Below are positions 61,683 to 64,000 of a stretch of DNA of 64,000 nt, in pieces. The position numbers and the translations under genes are program-made. The first letter of the stretch is position 1; each line of letters starts with the position of its first letter. The notes under the pieces are model-generated. The model was given only the letters and a program-made list of their open reading frames with translations, was not told where the DNA came from and searched no databases. Origin of the DNA: Nodosilinea sp. PGN35 (GTDB lineage Bacteria; Cyanobacteriota; Cyanobacteriia; Phormidesmidales; Phormidesmidaceae); NCBI RefSeq assembly GCF_029109325.1, contig NZ_JAQKQJ010000010.1, positions 186,001 to 250,000 of the forward strand, in the 5' to 3' direction.

Positions 61683-62669
61683 CTAGGAATGGCCGGGCTG
61701 AAATATTTGGCAGAGTTCTATTACTTTTGTGTGTAGAGTAGCGCGTTCATCCCGTCCCTGTTTTAAGTCAGACTCTAATTCTAGTAGCAAAGGCAGACTC
61801 CGTTGCAACTGGGGCAAACTCAGCGATCGCACCTCTTGCTTTAGAAAATAAATTCGCTTGGGGTTGGCAATCTCGGCAGCGGCGGCCACCTCGGCATCGC
61901 TCGCCACCCCGGCCAGGGCCTTGAGCCACAGCCACAGCCGAAACTGGCTGACCAGGGTGGCCACAATGCGCAGGGCGGGCTCGTTGCGATCGAGCAGGTC
62001 GTTGACCAGCCCCAGGGCGGCGGGCGTATCCCCCTGCTTGAGGGTGTGGGCCAGCTTCAGGCTGGTCTGGGTCGAGACCGTCACCAGCTCAGCGGCCACC
62101 GCGGGGGGAATCGGCTGCGGGTTGGCCCCCCAGTAGAGGGCCAGTTTTTCCAGCTCTAAATGGAGCTGGCGGGTGTCGTTGCCCACCGCCTCCGTCAGCA
62201 GGTCTAGGGTGGCAGATTCCAGGGCCATGCCCCGCTGCTGGGCCACGGTGGCCACCTGCTGACGAATCTGGTCGGTCTTCCAGGGGGGAATAGTGGCAAA
62301 CTCGCGGATCTCGCCGTGGGCCTTAAAGAGCTTGGTAAATTTGGCTCGGCCGTCGGGCTTAGCGGTGCTGGTAAGCAGCAGCACCGAGCTGTCGGGCAGC
62401 TGGGGCAGGGTGCGCTCTAGCTCAGTCAAAACGGGCTCTGGGCAGCGCTGGCCCAGGCTGGTGTTGGCCAGCCACACCAGCCGCTGGCCCTGGCCAAAGG
62501 GGGGGGTCATGGCCTGGTTGAGGGCCTGGGCCGGGCCGTTGGCGGCCTCTGGCGGCACTACGTCGTAGTTGAAGCTGGCCCAGGCCGGGGCGAGGGTGCG
62601 CTGGCGCAGGTCGTGGACGGCCTGTTGGAGGGCAAAGTCGTCGTCGCCCCAGAAGTAGTAGGCGGGCAT
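61683..62669 (-). CDS. holA: DNA polymerase III subunit delta
   Basis: A 328-residue clamp-loader subunit: MPAYYFWGDDDFALQQAVHD, LLLTSTAKPDGRAKFTKLFK, LLTEAVGNDTRQLHLELEKL and KLAHTLKQGDTPAALGLVND. These are typical HolA blocks in cyanobacteria. It opens the beta clamp. No frameshift is seen. Confidence 0.93.
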   Translation of the reverse strand: MPAYYFWGDDDFALQQAVHDLRQRTLAPAWASFNYDVVPPEAANGPAQALNQAMTPPFGQGQRLVWLANTSLGQRCPEPVLTELERTLPQLPDSSVLLLTSTAKPDGRAKFTKLFKAHGEIREFATIPPWKTDQIRQQVATVAQQRGMALESATLDLLTEAVGNDTRQLHLELEKLALYWGANPQPIPPAVAAELVTVSTQTSLKLAHTLKQGDTPAALGLVNDLLDRNEPALRIVATLVSQFRLWLWLKALAGVASDAEVAAAAEIANPKRIYFLKQEVRSLSLPQLQRSLPLLLELESDLKQGRDERATLHTKVIELCQIFQPGHS

Positions 62670-62751
62670 GGGGTAGGTGAAGAGTGAGGAGTCGGGGGTG
62701 TGGGATGATAGGGCGGTTTAGGCCAGGGGTTGGCTATTGGCTGGGGAATTT

Positions 62752-63369
62752 ATGGCGCGGTTGTGGCAGAGCCCTATTTTAGAAGAAAGTTTTGCGGTGA
62801 TCGATCGGGAAATTGGCGATCACGGCTTTACGGCGGCGGAGTATGCGGTGGTGCGGCGCGTCATTCACAGTACCGCCGATTTTGAGTTTAAAGAGCTGGT
62901 GAGGTTTAGCGAGGGGGCGATCGCCGCTGCAATCCATCACCTCGCCCAAGGTGGCCCGATTATTGTGGATGTGACGATGGTACGCCAGGGGGTGGTGGCC
63001 ATGGTGGAGCGCACGTTTCAAAATCCGCTGCTGACCGCCGTGACGGTGGGGGATCCGCCCTTGCAGGGCCGCACCCGCACGGAGACGGGGCTACTGCGGT
63101 GTTTGGACGAGCATCCCGGTGGGCTGGTGGTGGTGGGCAACGCGCCGACGGCGCTGGTGGCGCTGTGCGATCGCATTGGCGCTGGCCAGGCCTGCCCGGC
63201 GCTGGTAATCGGGGCTCCGGTGGGGTTTGTGGCCGTCGAAGCGTCGAAGCAGCGGCTGGCGCAGACCTCGGTGCCGCAGATTCGGGTGGAGGGGCGCAAG
63301 GGTGGGTCGCCCGTGGCCGCTGCCGTACTCAATGCCCTGCTGGTACTGGCCTGGGAACAGCAGCCATGA
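62752..63369 (+). CDS. cobH: Precorrin-8X methylmutase
   Basis: A 205-residue enzyme: VVRRVIHSTADFEFKELVRF (with the catalytic His), IIVDVTMVRQGV, GRTRTETGLLRCLDEHPGGL, VVVGNAPTALVALCDRIGAG and ALVIGAPVGFVAVEASKQRL. It rearranges precorrin-8X to hydrogenobyrinate (or the cobalt form). The stop overlaps the next start (ATGA), showing a cobalamin operon that runs off the window. Confidence 0.95.
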   Translation: MARLWQSPILEESFAVIDREIGDHGFTAAEYAVVRRVIHSTADFEFKELVRFSEGAIAAAIHHLAQGGPIIVDVTMVRQGVVAMVERTFQNPLLTAVTVGDPPLQGRTRTETGLLRCLDEHPGGLVVVGNAPTALVALCDRIGAGQACPALVIGAPVGFVAVEASKQRLAQTSVPQIRVEGRKGGSPVAAAVLNALLVLAWEQQP

Positions 63370-64000
63370 CCTCAGTACATGTGGTAGGGGTAGGGCTAGA
63401 CGGCCGCAACGGTCTGCCGCCCAGGCTGCTGGCGCTGATCGATCAGGCGGCGGTGCTGGTGGGTAGTCCTCGTCAGCTCAGCTACTTCCCTGGGGTGGCG
63501 GCAGAGATCTGGGTGTTGGGCGATCTCAAGGCAACCCTCGATCGCCTCCGACACTGGCTCGATGCCAATCCCCCCGGCGTTGCCGTAGTGCTGACCTCGG
63601 GCGACCCGCTGTTTTTTGGCCTGGGGCGGTTGCTGCTCGACACCTTGCCCGCTGAGAGCCTGACCTTTCACCCCCACTTGAGTGCGGTGCAGCTGGCCTT
63701 TAGTCGGCTCAAGCTCCCCTGGCAGGGGGCAACGCTGATCAGCGCCCATGGCAGATCCCCTGAAGCACTCACTGCGGCCCTGCGGCGAGGGGACGCGCTA
63801 ATTGCGGTACTCACCGATCCGACCCATACGCCTGCCGCCCTGGGGCAGCTCATTCTCACGTTGGAATTGCCCTATAGCTATCGCCTGGCAATCTGCGAAA
63901 ATCTGGGGGATGACGCCGAAGCCATTCACCGTTTGACGCCTGAGATGGCGGCGCACAAGACCTTTGCGGCTCTCAATGTGGTAGTGCTCCAGCGGCAGGA
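63366..64000 (+). CDS. cobL: Precorrin-6Y/cobalt-precorrin methyltransferase, CbiE/CobL N-terminal part (cut by window end)
   Basis: The frame from ATG 63366 runs to the window end with no stop: MTSVHVVGVGLDGRNGLPPR, LVGSPRQLSYFPGV, VLTSGDPLFFGLGRLLLDTL, FSRLKLPWQGATLISAHGRS and LTLELPYSYRLAICENLGDD. This matches the SAM-dependent CbiE half, normally fused to CbiT in CobL. Whether the CbiT half follows cannot be seen. ATGA overlap with cobH. Confidence 0.92.
   Translation, partial: MTSVHVVGVGLDGRNGLPPRLLALIDQAAVLVGSPRQLSYFPGVAAEIWVLGDLKATLDRLRHWLDANPPGVAVVLTSGDPLFFGLGRLLLDTLPAESLTFHPHLSAVQLAFSRLKLPWQGATLISAHGRSPEALTAALRRGDALIAVLTDPTHTPAALGQLILTLELPYSYRLAICENLGDDAEAIHRLTPEMAAHKTFAALNVVVLQRQ

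Overview
The window looks like chromosome from a GC-rich cyanobacterium, most probably a filamentous Leptolyngbya/Nodosilinea-type organism (genus level is inference). The signs are very many GCGATCGC (HIP1) octamers, a CP12 protein, a gamma-tocopherol methyltransferase, an AMIN-TonB receptor, SLH and DUF3747 proteins, heptanucleotide STRR-type repeats, and an rplKAJL cluster that is not followed by rpoBC. Most genes are housekeeping or core cyanobacterial genes. No phage, complete insertion sequence or CRISPR array was seen.

Layout. 1-2.1 kb: a TspO-like gene, an orphan Nif11-like peptide, palindromic repeats and a decayed PIN-domain gene. 2.1-10.0 kb: an iron-siderophore locus on the minus strand, with a DUF1636 Fe-S protein, a FecB-like lipoprotein, an AMIN-TonB receptor, a PchR-like AraC regulator and a half-size ABC exporter; an Uma2 pseudogene and heptamer repeats are interleaved. 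10.2-12.4 kb: a GAF-PAS histidine kinase. 12.6-16.9 kb: the translation cluster rplS, tRNA-Trp(CCA), secE, nusG, rplK, rplA, L10 leader, rplJ, rplL. 17-36.8 kb: mostly single genes for redox, K+ uptake (KtrB), tocopherol synthesis, SLH surface protein, CsbD, ArsC/Spx-like, CP12, FIST, VanX-type dipeptidase, CheY-like regulator, FtsX, QueG, TPR and PPK2. 36.8-39.5 kb: alaS. 39.8-46.8 kb: a small accessory island with Uma2 proteins, two PIN-toxin modules, an orphan DUF433 antitoxin, a low-GC HEPN-like candidate, a MITE and gene fragments. 47-64 kb: rodA, mrp, SRPBCC, hemF, HU, cobD-like, a BMP-type ABC ATPase, a PG-binding protein, NAT, FKBP, an OmpR-type regulator with a degenerate GAF kinase, obgE, DUF4168, holA, cobH and the start of cobL.

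How genes work together. The 2.1-10 kb locus has all the parts expected for regulated siderophore handling: outer-membrane uptake, periplasmic binding, a regulator and an export or import ABC half-transporter. A TTATTGAGAA inverted repeat lies before the receptor gene. The rplS-rplL block is one translation and secretion cluster with an autoregulatory L10 leader. The cobH-cobL pair and the distant cobD belong to cobalamin synthesis.

The most unusual material is repeat-driven. Heptamer tracts recur in intergenic regions, and one 210-bp tract (30 x 7 bp, containing an exact-looking 84-bp tandem duplication) sits in frame inside the ABC exporter, between the A-loop tyrosine and the Walker A motif. 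A second tract extends the FecB reading frame at its N terminus. A separate family of about 100-bp elements with terminal inverted repeats (TATAGCC...GGCTATA-like) and a core palindrome built on AACGTTCAAACG occurs five times. All similarity statements come from reading the sequence; no database search was run.
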